Shown piece by piece: positions 37,801 to 45,894 of a stretch of 64,000 nucleotides of DNA. A program made the position numbers and the translations under genes. Source of the DNA: an uncultured Pseudomonadota bacterium (lineage in GTDB: Bacteria > Pseudomonadota > Gammaproteobacteria > CAJXQU01); contig CAJXQU010000002.1 of NCBI GenBank assembly GCA_913058255.1, positions 62,001 to 126,000 of the forward strand, written 5' to 3'. The notes below the pieces were generated by a model, which saw only the letters and a program-made list of their open reading frames with translations, ran no database searches and had not been told where the DNA came from. The first letter of the stretch is position 1, and each line of letters starts with the position of its first letter.

Positions 37801-38357
37801 AGAGCGGACATATTCAAGAGATTGGGTTTGGAATGTACACCGATATGCTTGATCGTGCAGTCAAAGCATTGAAAGCAGGTAAACAACCTCAGCTTGATCG
37901 ACCACTTGATCACGGCACAGAAATCGATGTCCATGTTGCTTCCTTGATCCCAGAAGATTACTTGCCGGATGTACATACACGGTTGATAATGTATAAACGT
38001 ATAGCCAGTGCAGAAGATGAGTTAGCGCTGCGAGAACTTCGTGAAGAGATTATTGATCGTTTCGGTATGATGCCTGAACAAGCCTTAAACTTATTCGCTT
38101 TAACCAGCCTTAAGATAAAGGCAACCCCAATGGGCATTAAGAAAATTGATTTTGGTGCGAGTGGTGGTCGAATGATCTTTAATGAGGAGCCCAATATTGA
38201 TCCGGCTTTAATCATCCGACTGATCCAAACAGAACCCTATAACTACAAGTTAGAGAATACCAAGTTACGTGTGCTAAAAGAAATGCCAGATCCTTCACAA
38301 AGATTTGAGGAAATACACAGCTTGCTGGATCGATTATTGAAGGATCCAGCCAGTTAA
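34860..38357 (+). CDS. mfd: Transcription-repair coupling factor Mfd
   Basis: 1165 residues. In order: a UvrB-like N-terminal module that contacts UvrA, a CarD-like RNA-polymerase-interacting domain (about 495-560, GSPVIHEDHGVGRYLG), the RecG-like translocase (Walker A GDVGFGKTEVA near 643; DEEH box in IIDEEHRFG; TATPIPRSLNMA), and the C-terminal TRCF domain. It removes RNA polymerase stalled at lesions and recruits excision repair. The length is normal. csiV follows after 34 bp, an order also known in other gammaproteobacteria. Confidence 0.98.
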   Translation: MNDKVSLSPFQPPLPKAKGDRLRWTCLYGSSKALAIASALEKHQSPLLVITSDTLIAERLASELAFFCSDKDLPIKVFPDWETLPYDQFSPYHDIISDRLSILSKLPTEQQGVLIVSISTLMHRLPPQEYVNSNSFSIAVGETLDQDNFRRQLELSGYRYVSQVLEHGDFTIRGSLLDVFPMGSKAPVRIDLFDEEVETLRYFDPETQRSTETLDKLEILPGHEFPLTEEGITHFRQAWRDQFEGVPGDCSVYRDISDGLVAPGIEYYLPLFFDQTSTLFDFLPTDTMIMFDDRVEESAEHFWNEVTERHKQFQHDANRPILDPDTIVLRVNEVFEAIKQTPSIQIAGMDTEQEDTGSKGNRISFATTMPMKIPVDPRAEDPLGLLKRFLDNFDGRVLIAADSAGRRETLLDTFRRHDLRPVVFENWNEFLVADLSEAKVGITVASLEQGVQIDAPAVAVISETQMFGERVSQKRRRRRSGRGDPDAIVKNLTELTIGSPVIHEDHGVGRYLGLTTLSAVEVTDEYLELEYADGDKLFVPVASLHLISRFSGVDPDHAPLHKLGSGQWQKAKSKAAQRVHDVAAELLEIYARREARKGYAFTVDEDGYRAFSQAFPFEETPDQYTTIEAVLEDMQAERPMDRLVCGDVGFGKTEVAMRAAFVAISAGKQVSILVPTTLLAQQHYENFKDRFADWPVRVEQLSRFSGSKGARETIEGLASGTVDIVIGTHKLIQNDIKYKQLGLLIIDEEHRFGVRQKEKMKSLRTEVDILTLTATPIPRSLNMALTGTRELSIIATPPARRLAIKTFVRDWKNEVIKEAILREISRGGQVYLLHNNVETIEKMAADIAALVPEARVQHAHGQMRERALESVMKDFYHRRFNVLVCSTIIETGIDIPNANTIIINRADKFGLAQLYQLRGRVGRSHHRAYAYLVVPDVKNLTDDARKRLEAIESLEDLGVGFTIATHDLEIRGAGEILGDDQSGHIQEIGFGMYTDMLDRAVKALKAGKQPQLDRPLDHGTEIDVHVASLIPEDYLPDVHTRLIMYKRIASAEDELALRELREEIIDRFGMMPEQALNLFALTSLKIKATPMGIKKIDFGASGGRMIFNEEPNIDPALIIRLIQTEPYNYKLENTKLRVLKEMPDPSQRFEEIHSLLDRLLKDPAS

Positions 38358-38391
38358 CTCGCTAGTTTGAATGGACAATAAGGGTATTAAT

Positions 38392-38922
38392 ATGAAAAAA
38401 GTCACCTCGCTATTGTTTCTACTTTGTCTATTACCTACTGTTGTATCCGCTGCGAGCTACAAAGTTGAAGTATTAGTGTTTGAACACGCAAATCGAATAG
38501 CTATTGATCAAGAGCAATGGCGTGAGCTGATAGAAGCACCTTCTTCTTGGGGCGCGATTCCGGTTGAAAGTGGTGGAGAGGGAAATGTTATCAAACGGCT
38601 GCCGAGCTCATCGTTAAACCTTGCACAGGTTCGAGCAAAACTTGAATTATCCAAAAAATACCGTGTGCTCTATCACAAAGGTTGGAACCAGCCAGTTTTT
38701 TCTAAAGATGATGAAGCCTCTGCTTGGATTGATGTACCTGGGCTCCTCGAAGGTTCAATCAAGTTATATAAAAAGAAGTACTTACACATCAATGTTAATC
38801 TACTTTATACCAGTCTTGAAGGCCGTGTTCGTTTACAACAGAATCGTCGTTTGAAGTCGAAAGAACTCCATTATCTTGATCATCCCTTGTTTGGTGTGTT
38901 GATCAGAGTCGTTCGGCTATAA
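38392..38922 (+). CDS. csiV: CsiV-like envelope protein
   Basis: 176 residues with a signal peptide (VTSLLFLLCLLPTVVSA) and a soluble domain containing SYKVEVLVFEHAN and YLHINVNLLY. The position directly after mfd and the family features fit CsiV, a peptidoglycan-binding periplasmic protein described in Vibrio. I chose the ATG at 38392, where the signal peptide begins with MKK after an AAGGG. An upstream start at 38371 would add seven polar residues. Confidence 0.8.
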   Translation: MKKVTSLLFLLCLLPTVVSAASYKVEVLVFEHANRIAIDQEQWRELIEAPSSWGAIPVESGGEGNVIKRLPSSSLNLAQVRAKLELSKKYRVLYHKGWNQPVFSKDDEASAWIDVPGLLEGSIKLYKKKYLHINVNLLYTSLEGRVRLQQNRRLKSKELHYLDHPLFGVLIRVVRL

Positions 38923-38940
38923 GGACAATTTGTTAATAAG

Positions 38941-39486
38941 GTGTCTGAGAATAATCAAGAGTTGTCTCGCCGGGAACTGCGCAATAAAGCGATCAAGCGG
39001 TATGAAAAAGAACGGTTGCGTAATCGACTTTTGGCTGAACCCGGAGCGCATGAGCTTGTATTGGTGTTGGATAGTCTAAAATCTGGATTTAATGTACCCA
39101 AACTTTTTCGCAGTGCTGAGGCCTTTGGTGCTCGTGAAGTTCATTTGATCGATATTGGATTTTTTGATCCAGCGCCTGCAAAAGGGGCTTTTCGTAAGGT
39201 TCCAGCAAAATTTCACGAAACATTTGATCAATGCTATCAGTTGCTAAAGAAAGAAGGTTATGCGGTTTATGCCTTGAATTTTGATACTGATGTAGTTTTA
39301 CAGGAAGTTGTGTTTCCTGATAAGAGTGCGTTTATTCTTGGTAATGAAGAGCTGGGGATTAGTATCGATCTAAAGGATTATCCGGATATTCAAACGATTA
39401 GAATTGCCCAACATGGTAACGTGCAGAGTCTTAATGTCAGCATTGCAGGTTCGATTGTGATGTATGAATACCTACGGCAACGATAA
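38941..39486 (+). CDS. SpoU/TrmH family RNA methyltransferase
   Basis: 181 residues with the three SPOUT knot motifs: a diverged motif 1 (SLKSGFNVPKLFRSAEAFGA), motif 2 FILGNEELGIS, and motif 3 QHGNVQSLNVSIAGSI. It methylates ribose 2'-OH in tRNA or rRNA; the target cannot be read from sequence. The start is GTG at 38941, with AAGGA 15 bases upstream. A hairpin contains its stop codon. It lies in line with csiV and may share its transcript. Confidence 0.88.
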   Translation: MSENNQELSRRELRNKAIKRYEKERLRNRLLAEPGAHELVLVLDSLKSGFNVPKLFRSAEAFGAREVHLIDIGFFDPAPAKGAFRKVPAKFHETFDQCYQLLKKEGYAVYALNFDTDVVLQEVVFPDKSAFILGNEELGISIDLKDYPDIQTIRIAQHGNVQSLNVSIAGSIVMYEYLRQR

Positions 39487-39498
39487 CGTTGCCGTAGG
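39471..39498. terminator. Perfect 12-bp hairpin with the stop codon in its loop
   Basis: CCTACGGCAACG (39471-39482) and CGTTGCCGTAGG (39487-39498) pair perfectly around a four-base loop ATAA. The loop holds most of the methyltransferase stop codon TAA (39484-39486). It lies between converging genes and probably blocks transcription both ways. Confidence 0.75.
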
Positions 39499-39509
39499 TT
39501 GTAAAAGTC

Positions 39510-41105
39510 TTACTGGATGCCTTGGCTAGCAAGGTATTCTTCATAAGTACCCGCAAAGTCAATGATTCCATTTTCAGTCATATCAAAGATACGTGTAGCT
39601 AATGATCCTACGAACTCACGATCATGACTGACGAAGAATAGCGTTCCTTCATATTGCTCTAGCGCCATGTTTAAAGACTCGATCGATTCCATATCCATGT
39701 GATTGGTTGGCTCATCCATGATCAGAACATTTGGGTTTTGTAACATTAACTTACCAAACATCATTCGACCTTTTTCTCCACCAGAAAGCACGCTGACTTT
39801 CTTGTCGATCGTTTTTCCTGAAAACAGCAGTCGCCCTAAAATACCTCGGATAGATTGCTCATCATCTTCTGTTGATCCCCATTGAGACATCCAATCATAT
39901 AGGTTGATGTCTTTTTCAAAGAAGTGTTCATGATCTTGTGCATAATAACCAATATTAGAATTTTCAGACCATTTAATAGCGCCTGTTTTTGGCGGTAATT
40001 CACCAGAGAGTGTCTTAACAAAGGTAGATTTACCGATACCATTGGGTCCGATGATGGCGATGCGTTCACCAACCTCTGTCATAAAGTCGAGTTTTTTGAA
40101 TAAAGGCTCGCCGTCATCGTAACCTTGACTTATATTCTCAACCTCAAGAGCATTTCTGAAGAGTTTTTTATCTTGGTTAAAACGGATAAAAGGATTCACA
40201 CGACTTGATGGTTTGATGTCATCAAGTTGGATCTTATCCAATTGTTTCGCTCTAGATGTGGCTTGCTTTGCTTTTGATGCATTGGCTGAGAAGCGAGCAA
40301 CAAAGGCTTGAAGTTCTTGAATTTGTACTTTTTTCTTGGCGTTATCAGATAATTGACGTTGACGAGCTTGTGACGAAGCGAGCATGTACTCATCATAATT
40401 ACCGGGGTAAACACGTAACTCGCCAAAGTCCATATCAGCCATGTGCGTACAGACACTGTTTAAGAAATGTCTGTCATGCGAGATGATGACCATTGTGCTA
40501 TCACGCTGATTGATCACTTCTTCTAGCCAGCGAATCGTGCTGATGTCCAAGTGGTTGGTTGGCTCGTCGAGTAAGAGAATATCTGGATCAGCGAATAAGA
40601 CTTGAGAAAGTAGAATACGTAACTTCCAGCCCGGTGCTATCTCGCTCATTGGCCCGTAATGTTGTTCTGTTGGGATGCCGACACCAAGAAGTAGTTCGCC
40701 AGCACGTGACTCCGCGGTATAACCATCTAATTCAGCGTATTCGCCTTCTAATTCAGCGACCTTAATACCATCTTCATCAGACATTTCTGGTAAGTTGTAG
40801 ATGCGATCACGTTCATGATGAACTTCCCATAAGCGAGGACTTCCCATGATCACGACGTCGATAACGCGTTGTTCCTCATAAGCGAACTGATCTTGCTTCA
40901 AAACTGCAAAGCTTTCGTTGACGTCAATACTGACATTACCCGAGGTTGCTTCGAGTTCACCAGAGATAATTTTCATGAAAGTAGATTTACCACAACCATT
41001 CGCACCGATTAGGCCATAACGATTACCCCCACCGAATTTAATTGAGACGTTTTCAAATAAGGGCTTAGCCCCGAATTGCATGGTGATATTAGCTGTAGTG
41101 AGCAA
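39510..41105 (-). CDS. ybiT: ABC-F ATPase YbiT
   Basis: 531 residues with two ABC ATPase cassettes and no membrane domain. Walker A sites are GANGCGKST and GPNGIGKST, with [11 protein letters not shown] and [11 protein letters not shown], and a charged linker between them (about 240-290). The family length (E. coli YbiT about 530) and N-terminus agree. ABC-F proteins act on the ribosome in translation. The start is a TTG at 41105; the homologous N-terminus MLxxxNxTMQFG aligns with it, and AGGT lies upstream. Confidence 0.94.
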   Translation of the reverse strand: MLTTANITMQFGAKPLFENVSIKFGGGNRYGLIGANGCGKSTFMKIISGELEATSGNVSIDVNESFAVLKQDQFAYEEQRVIDVVIMGSPRLWEVHHERDRIYNLPEMSDEDGIKVAELEGEYAELDGYTAESRAGELLLGVGIPTEQHYGPMSEIAPGWKLRILLSQVLFADPDILLLDEPTNHLDISTIRWLEEVINQRDSTMVIISHDRHFLNSVCTHMADMDFGELRVYPGNYDEYMLASSQARQRQLSDNAKKKVQIQELQAFVARFSANASKAKQATSRAKQLDKIQLDDIKPSSRVNPFIRFNQDKKLFRNALEVENISQGYDDGEPLFKKLDFMTEVGERIAIIGPNGIGKSTFVKTLSGELPPKTGAIKWSENSNIGYYAQDHEHFFEKDINLYDWMSQWGSTEDDEQSIRGILGRLLFSGKTIDKKVSVLSGGEKGRMMFGKLMLQNPNVLIMDEPTNHMDMESIESLNMALEQYEGTLFFVSHDREFVGSLATRIFDMTENGIIDFAGTYEEYLASQGIQ

Positions 41106-41489
41106 GATTTTTTACCTATGATAGTGTTACCGGATTTGCTAACATGCGAACCCGAAAAAGCGCGACATTATACATGCTTATGTGCTGGAAAGATAAGCAT
41201 GTACTTCCGTAGTTTTTTCAATCAATCTAGTAAAACTGAAGATATTTCACACTACTTTTCAATTGAATGACTTAGAATGTGAAGGATGGTCATTAATTCT
41301 TTATTTTGATTGCTGTTTTTGAAATTTACTTTTACCATTTCTCACACGGGCAACGAAATTCATATATATCAGTATTAGGTATTAGTATTTAGGTTATGAG
41401 TCACAAAACAAACTATTACACGAAACAACATATGTTGTTTCGCTTCGATGCTGTAAATTGCATCTAAATATAAGTAGACCTGATATTTA
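41106..41489. other. 384-bp intergenic region with promoter of the exopolysaccharide gene
   Basis: This AT-rich gap separates ybiT from the divergent WecA-like gene. It contains the perfect palindrome at 41421-41442. No convincing gene is seen; a 64-codon frame on the plus strand overlapping ybiT is not coding-like. Confidence 0.6.
41421..41442. promoter_or_regulatory. Perfect 22-bp palindrome upstream of the WecA-like gene
   Basis: CGAAACAACAT (41421-41431) is followed directly by its reverse complement (41432-41442), with no spacer. It lies 48-69 bp before the WecA-like start at 41490. A palindrome of this length with no T-run suits a dimeric repressor or activator site more than a terminator. 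The regulator is unknown. Confidence 0.6.
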
Positions 41490-43145
41490 ATGATCGAAAC
41501 TAATACGGATATTATTCACGAAACAATTCCCTTGGTCGCGCTAATGATAGCAATGGCAATGAGCCTGCTGGTCATTCCTATTGTGTGGCGATTTGCTGGC
41601 TTCCTCGGCATGATTGATGAACCCGATTATCGAAAGGTGCATAGTCAAGCTATCCCTAGGGTTGGGGGACTGGGAATTATTGCTGGATCCTTACTTGCTA
41701 TTTTTTCACTCTTAAATCTATCGCAGACAGTTATCGCATTTTTGCTAGGGGCTGTTGTTATCATCTTCTTTGGAATCTGGGATGATATTTATCAGGTCAA
41801 GCCAAAGATAAAGTTTGCGGGACAAATTATTGCTATTTCTATTATCGTTTTCTACGGTGATATTTGGATTTCGCACCTGCCTTTTACAGAGATCGATAGC
41901 GTTCCTGCATGGATAGGCATTCCTTTTACCTATTTCGCTATAATCGGTATGACCAATGCGGTAAACACTTCTGATGGTTTGGATGGTTTAGCCGGTGGTG
42001 AAGCTTTATTAAGCCTCCTTGTGATCGCCTTCTTGGCATTTATTGCTGGTGGTATGGAAGCTTGTATCATAGCGGCGAGCTGCATTGGTGGGATTTTAGG
42101 TTTTCTCCGTTATAACACCCATCCAGCGCAAATCTTTATGGGTGATGCCGGTAGCCAGTTCTTAGGTTACTCTTTAGGTTTTTTAGCGATACTTTTAACC
42201 CAAGATGTATATCCATCACTTAGCCCAACACTTACCTTGTTATTCTTGGGTTTGCCTGTGATTGATCTGTTTTTTGTCATGATCATACGTGTCAAAAATG
42301 GCCATAGTCCTTTTCATGCAGATAAAAGCCATATTCATCATCGGCTGTTAGAAGTTGGTTTTGATCATTACGAAACAGTCATCGTTATCTATTCTATCCA
42401 AGCATTGCTAGTCATTAGTGCGATATTTTTACGTTATCAAAGTGACTTATTGATTATCTTTTTGTATATCTCAACAGCTATATCGATTTTTGCATTGTTA
42501 GCCTACGCAGAAAAAACAGGTTGGCGTACAGATATTCAGTCGCGAACGACGTTATTTTCCACCGCTCATTATGTTCGAGAAAATAGTATTGATATCATTC
42601 GTATTGCACTGATTATCATAGAATTTACACTGCCAGCTTACTTTATCTTCGCCAGTATCTTTGTAGAAAGTATTCCTAGAGATTTTGGAATGATATCGGG
42701 TGTCTTGTTTATTGTTATGTTTGTAGAAATGTTTTATTACAGACAAAAGAACGGATTCTCTTTAAGGGGAGGTGTCTACATTGCGGGAATGTTTTCAGTC
42801 TACCTAGTTTCTAAATCTGAACGCATCACCCATGCCGCATACTTGGATATTGTACCATTTGTATTACTAGCAGCGTCGATTGCTATTGTTGTCAGATATG
42901 CGATGGATAAGAAGTTTCAAACGTCACCGATGGATTATTTGATAGTCTTTGGTGTGTTTGCAGTGGCTGTTTTTGGAGGACGTTACTTACAAATACAAGA
43001 AGTTGGAGTACTTGTCGTTAAAAGCATTATTGTACTTTATGGCTGTGAATTACTTCTGATGCGGAAGGATAAGCGTCTTAATAGCTTAAATATAACAGCA
43101 TTGATTACGATGGTTATACTTACTTATAGAGGTTTGATAGGCTGA
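41490..43145 (+). CDS. WecA/MraY-family undecaprenyl-phosphate glycosyl-1-phosphate transferase, long form
   Basis: 551 residues, mostly membrane helices. The N-terminal 330 residues match the WecA/MraY family: HSQAIPRVGGLGI, aspartates in FFGIWDDIYQVKPKIKFAGQ, NTSDGLDGLAGG (159-170), GDAGSQFLGYSLGF, and HIHHRLLEVGF. It would put the first sugar phosphate on undecaprenyl phosphate. The remaining 220 residues add several more membrane helices, as in transferases of XrtA/PEP-CTERM exopolysaccharide loci. A perfect palindrome lies upstream, and the PrsT-type lipoprotein gene follows 199 bp later. Confidence 0.85.
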   Translation: MIETNTDIIHETIPLVALMIAMAMSLLVIPIVWRFAGFLGMIDEPDYRKVHSQAIPRVGGLGIIAGSLLAIFSLLNLSQTVIAFLLGAVVIIFFGIWDDIYQVKPKIKFAGQIIAISIIVFYGDIWISHLPFTEIDSVPAWIGIPFTYFAIIGMTNAVNTSDGLDGLAGGEALLSLLVIAFLAFIAGGMEACIIAASCIGGILGFLRYNTHPAQIFMGDAGSQFLGYSLGFLAILLTQDVYPSLSPTLTLLFLGLPVIDLFFVMIIRVKNGHSPFHADKSHIHHRLLEVGFDHYETVIVIYSIQALLVISAIFLRYQSDLLIIFLYISTAISIFALLAYAEKTGWRTDIQSRTTLFSTAHYVRENSIDIIRIALIIIEFTLPAYFIFASIFVESIPRDFGMISGVLFIVMFVEMFYYRQKNGFSLRGGVYIAGMFSVYLVSKSERITHAAYLDIVPFVLLAASIAIVVRYAMDKKFQTSPMDYLIVFGVFAVAVFGGRYLQIQEVGVLVVKSIIVLYGCELLLMRKDKRLNSLNITALITMVILTYRGLIG

Positions 43146-43344
43146 TAAATATAAGATCTTGTGAGTTGATTTTTAGATACAGGTTGAACTAAGCCTTAGA
43201 TATGTAATCAGTAATGTAGTCGATATGAAAAGAGGGAATTGGTCGTTGTTTTTTCATTTATCAAAAATAGTCACTTGCAGTCGGCTAGACTCTGCGAGAC
43301 TATCAGTTTTGGATTTTAGTAGTTAACACTTTAGGAATTAATAT

Positions 43345-45729
43345 ATGTTTAAATTCAACCGATTAGCTTGTTTATCTGTTCTTATGCTGATGTTATCTGC
43401 CTGTGGCGGTGCTGATGAGCGTAAAACTGCTTATTTAGAGCGCGGCATACAGCTTGTTGAGGAAGGTAACTTTGAGAAGGCTAAGCTTGAATTTAAGAAT
43501 GCCTTGCAAATTGATCCCAAAGATGCTGAAGCACACTATCAACTGGGTCTAGTGTTAGAAAAACTGGGTGAGTGGCGTCCAGCGATGGGGCAGTTTTTAG
43601 CCGTAATTAAAAATGATGCATCACACGTAGGCGGGCATATCCATGCAGGCCAAATATATCTTCTGAGTAATGCACTTGATTTGGCGTTAGAAGAAGCGGA
43701 AACAGCAGTCAAGCTCGATCCGAATAGCGCTGATGCACTTGTCTTACGCGGTGGTATAAAGGCTCGAAACTCTGACATTACCGGTGGTTTTTCAGATGGC
43801 CTTGCCGCGCTGAAATTAGATGCGGGTCATATCAATAGTATTGCTCTTTTATCATCGTTACATCTGACAAAACAAGAGTATACCGAGGCGGTATTGTTAA
43901 TAAATGGAGGTCTTGAAAAACATCCTGGGAATACCAACTTGCTATCGATTAAGGCCAAAGTTCTTATGTTTCAAAAGGATTTTGCCGGAACAGGCGCTAT
44001 TCTTGACGAAATTATAGTGTCTGAACCTGACAATTTGATGCATCGTTTTCGTCTCGGTAGCTTCTATATCAGTCAAAAGAAACTTGATAAAGCAGAGGTT
44101 GTTTTAAGAGAAGCAGCAAATCATGAGAAGAGTGACGACAAAGCAAAATTAATGTTGATGGAATTCTTAGCTAAATATCGCAGTTTTGAAGCCGCCGAGA
44201 AAGAATTACAACTGGCGATAGAAAAGTCCCCTGAAAATAGTGTATTCCAATTTGGTTTGGCCTCTTTGTACAAGAGCAAAGATGTTGATAAGAGTATTAA
44301 GGTTTTGAATACGATTGTTGATCAAAATAAATATGGTGAAGCGGATGGTCTTAAGGCCAAATCGCAAATTGCTGTACTAGAAATGGGACGTAAGAATATT
44401 GAGGAAGCGAAAAGGTTAGCGGATGAAGTTCTTGAAGAAAACCCTAAAGATGTTGATTCGCTAACGGTTAGAGGCAGTATTGCTTTAGCAAAAAAAGAAG
44501 CGAGTAAGGCGATCCAAGATATTCGCTCGGTATTAAGCTCATACCCTTCTTCTGTAAAACACCTACGTCTACTAGCTCATGCCCATAGACTTAATGGCGA
44601 GGTAGAACTAGCAAGGGTTGCGTTAGAGAAAGCGGTAGCGGTTGATCCAAAAGATCCTGCGGTTCGTTCAGAACTTGCTGAGTCATTATTACGCTCAGGT
44701 AAACCTGAACTTGCGATTGAGCAGGTTCAAAAAATACTGGCGATCGCACCTGATAATGCTGCGGCTTTAGAAACCTTGTTCAAGCTACAGTCAGCGAAAC
44801 AAGATTGGAAGGCAGCTCTGACGACTGCCGAGAAGATCAAAGAAGCTTTTCCTGACAGTGGAGAAGGGGATCATTTGATTGGTTTAGTTCATCAGGTTGA
44901 TCAAGATTTTACTGCGAGTATTGATCATTACACGAGAGCTCTTGAAAAATCACCGAATGCTATACAGCCTTTGGCGCAATTAGTACGGGGGTACTTATCT
45001 GAAGATAAGGCAGATGAAGCACTTGAGCGTGTAAATAAGGTCATCAGCGAGAACCCTGAAAACTATATAGCTCTCAATATGAAAGGTGAGATTTTAATGT
45101 TTCAGAAAAAACTTTCTGAAGCCCGTGATGTTTTCAGAAGTGTTATTAAAGCGAAACCAGACTTTAGAACGCCTTATTCACGATTAGCGAATACTTATGC
45201 GGTAGAAAGAAATACCGATGAAATGGTTAAGATTTATGAAGCTGGTTTAGAAGCGCTTCCAGGTGATATTACGTTTATAACGGGGTTGGCTGGTGTTTAT
45301 GAACAAACTGGTAAGCTTGAAAAAGCACAAAGTCTATATGAAAAAGTGCTGGTAAGTGATCCTGATAATATTATCGTATCGAATAACCTAGCCATGTTAT
45401 ATGTTGACACTGATGGCAGTGAAGAAGCTTTAGCTAAGGCTGAAAAATTAACAAAAGTACTTGTTAACTCAAAGAATGCAGCATTTTTGGATACGATTGG
45501 TTGGGTGCGTTACAAAACAGGTGATTACAACAGCGCCATTTCTTTACTTGAAGATGCAATTGCTAAGGCTCCAAAAGAACCCGTGCTTCACTATCATCTT
45601 GGTATGGCGTACTTTAAACAAGGTAAGATTATGGAAGTAGCAAAAAAACATTTAGAAACAGCTGTTAATAACGGTAGAGATTTTGAAGGTAAGGTTGAAG
45701 CTCAAGCAGCTTTGGACACCCTTCGATAG
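43345..45729 (+). CDS. prsT: PrsT-type TPR-repeat lipoprotein (XrtA/PEP-CTERM system)
   Basis: 794 residues: a lipoprotein signal peptide with lipobox LSAC (cysteine 20), then TPR repeats over nearly the whole length, starting with the array KAKLEFKNALQIDPKDAEAHYQLGLVLEKLGEW. Length and architecture match the large TPR lipoprotein PrsT found with PEP-CTERM/exosortase exopolysaccharide loci. It would sit on the outer or inner membrane facing the periplasm as a scaffold. AGGA lies 8 bases before the ATG. Other large TPR lipoproteins are possible. The main export operon lies about 13 kb away. Confidence 0.75.
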   Translation: MFKFNRLACLSVLMLMLSACGGADERKTAYLERGIQLVEEGNFEKAKLEFKNALQIDPKDAEAHYQLGLVLEKLGEWRPAMGQFLAVIKNDASHVGGHIHAGQIYLLSNALDLALEEAETAVKLDPNSADALVLRGGIKARNSDITGGFSDGLAALKLDAGHINSIALLSSLHLTKQEYTEAVLLINGGLEKHPGNTNLLSIKAKVLMFQKDFAGTGAILDEIIVSEPDNLMHRFRLGSFYISQKKLDKAEVVLREAANHEKSDDKAKLMLMEFLAKYRSFEAAEKELQLAIEKSPENSVFQFGLASLYKSKDVDKSIKVLNTIVDQNKYGEADGLKAKSQIAVLEMGRKNIEEAKRLADEVLEENPKDVDSLTVRGSIALAKKEASKAIQDIRSVLSSYPSSVKHLRLLAHAHRLNGEVELARVALEKAVAVDPKDPAVRSELAESLLRSGKPELAIEQVQKILAIAPDNAAALETLFKLQSAKQDWKAALTTAEKIKEAFPDSGEGDHLIGLVHQVDQDFTASIDHYTRALEKSPNAIQPLAQLVRGYLSEDKADEALERVNKVISENPENYIALNMKGEILMFQKKLSEARDVFRSVIKAKPDFRTPYSRLANTYAVERNTDEMVKIYEAGLEALPGDITFITGLAGVYEQTGKLEKAQSLYEKVLVSDPDNIIVSNNLAMLYVDTDGSEEALAKAEKLTKVLVNSKNAAFLDTIGWVRYKTGDYNSAISLLEDAIAKAPKEPVLHYHLGMAYFKQGKIMEVAKKHLETAVNNGRDFEGKVEAQAALDTLR

Positions 45730-45740
45730 ATAAGTTACTT

Positions 45741-45785
45741 AACGATCAAATGTTGAACTGTTTATCGTTTCAGTATTTGATCGTT
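45741..45785 (+). terminator. Hairpin after prsT-type gene
   Basis: AACGATCAAAT (45741-45751) pairs with ATTTGATCGTT (45775-45785), 11 bp, and ACTG/CAGT can extend it inward past a 5-base bulge. It is a likely terminator, though the following T-run is short. Confidence 0.55.
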
Positions 45786-45803
45786 TATCGAACGGATATT
45801 CTT

Positions 45804-45833
45804 AGTTTCAGTTTCAGTTTCAGTTTCAGTTTC
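45804..45833 (+). repeat. Five tandem copies of AGTTTC
   Basis: The hexamer AGTTTC is repeated exactly five times in the 165-bp gap between the prsT-type gene and the M18 aminopeptidase gene. Short repeats of this kind can change copy number by slippage. Confidence 0.9.
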
Positions 45834-45894
45834 AATGACTTTCCTTAGTTTTTTACTAAAATAGTATTTTTCGCTAAAGCTCATCCAACAGCCT

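Noticed and set aside
41076-41270. A small gene overlapping the ybiT start
   Set aside because: It has no ribosome site, runs antisense to the conserved ybiT N-terminus, and the peptide is not recognisable.
45804-45833. A CRISPR array
   Set aside because: The repeats are six bases with no spacers; it is a simple tandem repeat.
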